Below are positions 62,731 through 64,000 of a DNA stretch of 64,000 nt, piece by piece; position 1 is the first letter of the stretch, and every line of letters begins with the position of its first letter. Below the pieces are notes generated by a model. It saw only the letters and a list, made by a program, of their open reading frames with translations. It was not told where the DNA came from and ran no database searches. The translations under genes and the position numbers were made by a program. Source of the DNA: Alistipes sp. (GTDB taxonomy: Bacteria; Bacteroidota; Bacteroidia; Bacteroidales; Rikenellaceae); NCBI GenBank assembly GCA_017465575.1, contig JAFTVX010000033.1, positions 1-64,000 on the forward strand, written 5' to 3'.

Positions 62731-63495
62731 TTATCGACGACGCGAGTTAATAAGTGCGATATAATAGATTAGTGTGGCTATGGCGCTCAACGCTGCCACA
62801 AGGTAGGTGCGGGCAGCCCAGCGCAACGATTGGCGAGCGCCATCGATGCTGTTGCCCTTCAAATATCCCGTCTTCTGCAACCACGCCAAGGCGCGCTCCG
62901 AGGCGTTATACTCCACGGGGAGCGTGACGATAGAGAAGAGTGCCGAGGTGGCAATCATAGCGATGCCTATCCAGCATACCGTGGCATTGTTTGTCGATGC
63001 CAAGATAGCGATGCCAGCCACGATAACCCAAGTGGCTGCCGTAGAGGCGAAGTTCACAATAGGAACCAACTGCGAGCGTAGGCGCAAGGGTGCATAGCCC
63101 TGGGCGTGCTGCACGGCGTGTCCACACTCGTGGCAAGCAACGGCAGCGGCGGCAATCGACGACGAGGAGTAGACGCTGTCGCTGAGGTTTACGGTCTTGG
63201 TTGCGGGGTTGAAGTGGTCGGTGAGGTGGCCACGGGTGTGCGTAACCTTCACATCCGTAATGCCGTGGTCGCGGAGCATCTTCTCTGCCAACTGGGCGCC
63301 TGTCAGCCCCTCGGGGAAGGCGACGGCCGAGTAGCGCTTAAAGACCGACTGCAAGCGTGCCTGAACAAAGTAGCCCACAACGCCGATAACGACCATAAGG
63401 AGCGTAGCGCCACCTGTCGTGATATCGCCAAGGAAGCCCGATTCTGCCGCAACGCCATCGGCATAGGTGTAGTATGATTGCAGGATATCTAACAT
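62731..63495 (-). CDS. Membrane zinc metallopeptidase (YugP-like)
   Basis: 254 aa. Helix at the N-terminus, then AEKMLRDHGITDVKV and the Zn site HECGHAVQHAQGYAPL (HExxH), and two or three helices at the C-terminus (neutral zinc metallopeptidase, YugP family). It follows the Ca/Na exchanger gene by 3 bp and precedes the SGNH gene by 1 bp on the minus strand. Substrate unknown. Confidence 0.88.
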   Translation of the reverse strand: MLDILQSYYTYADGVAAESGFLGDITTGGATLLMVVIGVVGYFVQARLQSVFKRYSAVAFPEGLTGAQLAEKMLRDHGITDVKVTHTRGHLTDHFNPATKTVNLSDSVYSSSSIAAAAVACHECGHAVQHAQGYAPLRLRSQLVPIVNFASTAATWVIVAGIAILASTNNATVCWIGIAMIATSALFSIVTLPVEYNASERALAWLQKTGYLKGNSIDGARQSLRWAARTYLVAALSAIATLIYYIALINSRRR

Positions 63496-63498
63496 CGC

Positions 63499-64000
63499 TT
63501 ACGAAATTAGCACATAGACATATGCAGCGTAGATTACGAGGAACATAACACCCTCGATGCGTGTAAGCTTATCTCGACCAATAACCAGTGCCGAGAGCAT
63601 CACAACAACGGTTGCTGCCAACGCCACATATACATCAAACATAGTGATGCCACCCATCGTGAGTGGAGTAACGGTCGAGCAGACACCGAGGATAAGCAGG
63701 ATGTTTGCGATATTCGAGCCGAGGACATTACCCAAAGCCAACGAGGGGCTACCACGCCAGATAGATACAAGGCTCGATGCAAGCTCCGGTAGCGATGTGC
63801 CACCAGCGATAAGCGTAATGGCGATAGTTGCCTCCGAAACACCAAGCGAGCGAGCAACCTCGACAGCGTTATCGACGCACATCTGACCACCGTAGATAAG
63901 ACCCAAAAGACCACCCACAATCCATACGAAGATGCGCCAGTAGGGCATCTTGGCACGCTTGTCGTTCTCCTCTGTGTTCTCCACAACGAAGTTCTTGCGG
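63499..64000 (-). CDS. Calcium/sodium exchanger (CaCA family), C-terminal part
   Basis: Partial gene; the 5' part lies beyond the right edge, and the frame stays open to base 64000. The visible about 167 residues are a second alpha repeat with TIAITLIAGGTSLPELASSLVSI and GNVLGSNIANILLILG, the signature of YrbG-type exchangers, with five helices. It is presumably the first gene of the minus-strand unit that includes the YugP-like, SGNH and MBOAT genes. Confidence 0.88.
   Translation of the reverse strand, partial: RKNFVVENTEENDKRAKMPYWRIFVWIVGGLLGLIYGGQMCVDNAVEVARSLGVSEATIAITLIAGGTSLPELASSLVSIWRGSPSLALGNVLGSNIANILLILGVCSTVTPLTMGGITMFDVYVALAATVVVMLSALVIGRDKLTRIEGVMFLVIYAAYVYVLIS

Overview
The window is a gene-dense piece of a Bacteroidota chromosome, probably a Bacteroidales member near Alistipes/Rikenellaceae. 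The evidence is the promoter style (TAnnTTTG boxes, often with TTTG 19 bases upstream), family content (DUF4296 lipoprotein, WbqC, DUF2520, short FNT channel, TPR exoprotein, class II ribonucleotide reductase) and the dcw gene order. The genus is inference. No tRNA gene, CRISPR array, prophage or intact insertion sequence was seen.

Layout. 1-950: the 5S rRNA end of an rRNA operon, its terminator and a large nested inverted repeat. 942-13628: an AraC regulator converges on a twelve-gene minus-strand operon (flippase, holB, folK, envelope genes, rbfA, FtsX-like permease, amidohydrolase, a vWA/pseudokinase pair). 13837-20564: an aminotransferase, then an AT-rich DpnII-type (GATC) restriction-modification locus with an extra gene, then trmH-rsgA-cvpA. 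20650-26936: a degenerate GH2 protein, wbqC-prmA, xerD, two hydrolases. 26896-31800: comEC, a SAM methyltransferase, a YihY-DUF2520 fusion and a KdsC-like phosphatase. 31782-32690: dense intergenic repeats. 32694-35936: hemerythrin/LuxR pair, cutC and a transglutaminase lipoprotein. 35983-37826: a second AT-rich restriction-modification system, clearly EcoRV-like (GATATC). 38073-51701: a small unknown gene, an FNT channel, leuS, an S4 protein and the first half of the dcw cluster (ftsW, murD, mraY, murE, ftsI, ftsL, rsmH). 52072-64000: aspS, tadA, a TPR exoprotein, nrdJ, PAP2, an MBOAT/SGNH acylation pair, a YugP-like protease and the end of a Ca/Na exchanger.

The coding genes are mostly housekeeping: division and peptidoglycan synthesis, translation and ribosome maturation, envelope building. 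The accessory part is two independent type II restriction-modification loci with no adjacent mobility genes.

The most unusual signal is not coding. Many intergenic gaps hold nested palindromes of about 127-131 bp that overlap the last or first codon of a flanking gene. Between copies the loop and frame are conserved, while stem blocks differ on both arms together, keeping the pairing. Smaller 17-nt hairpins show the same compensatory pattern. These are the best candidates for an undescribed element family.
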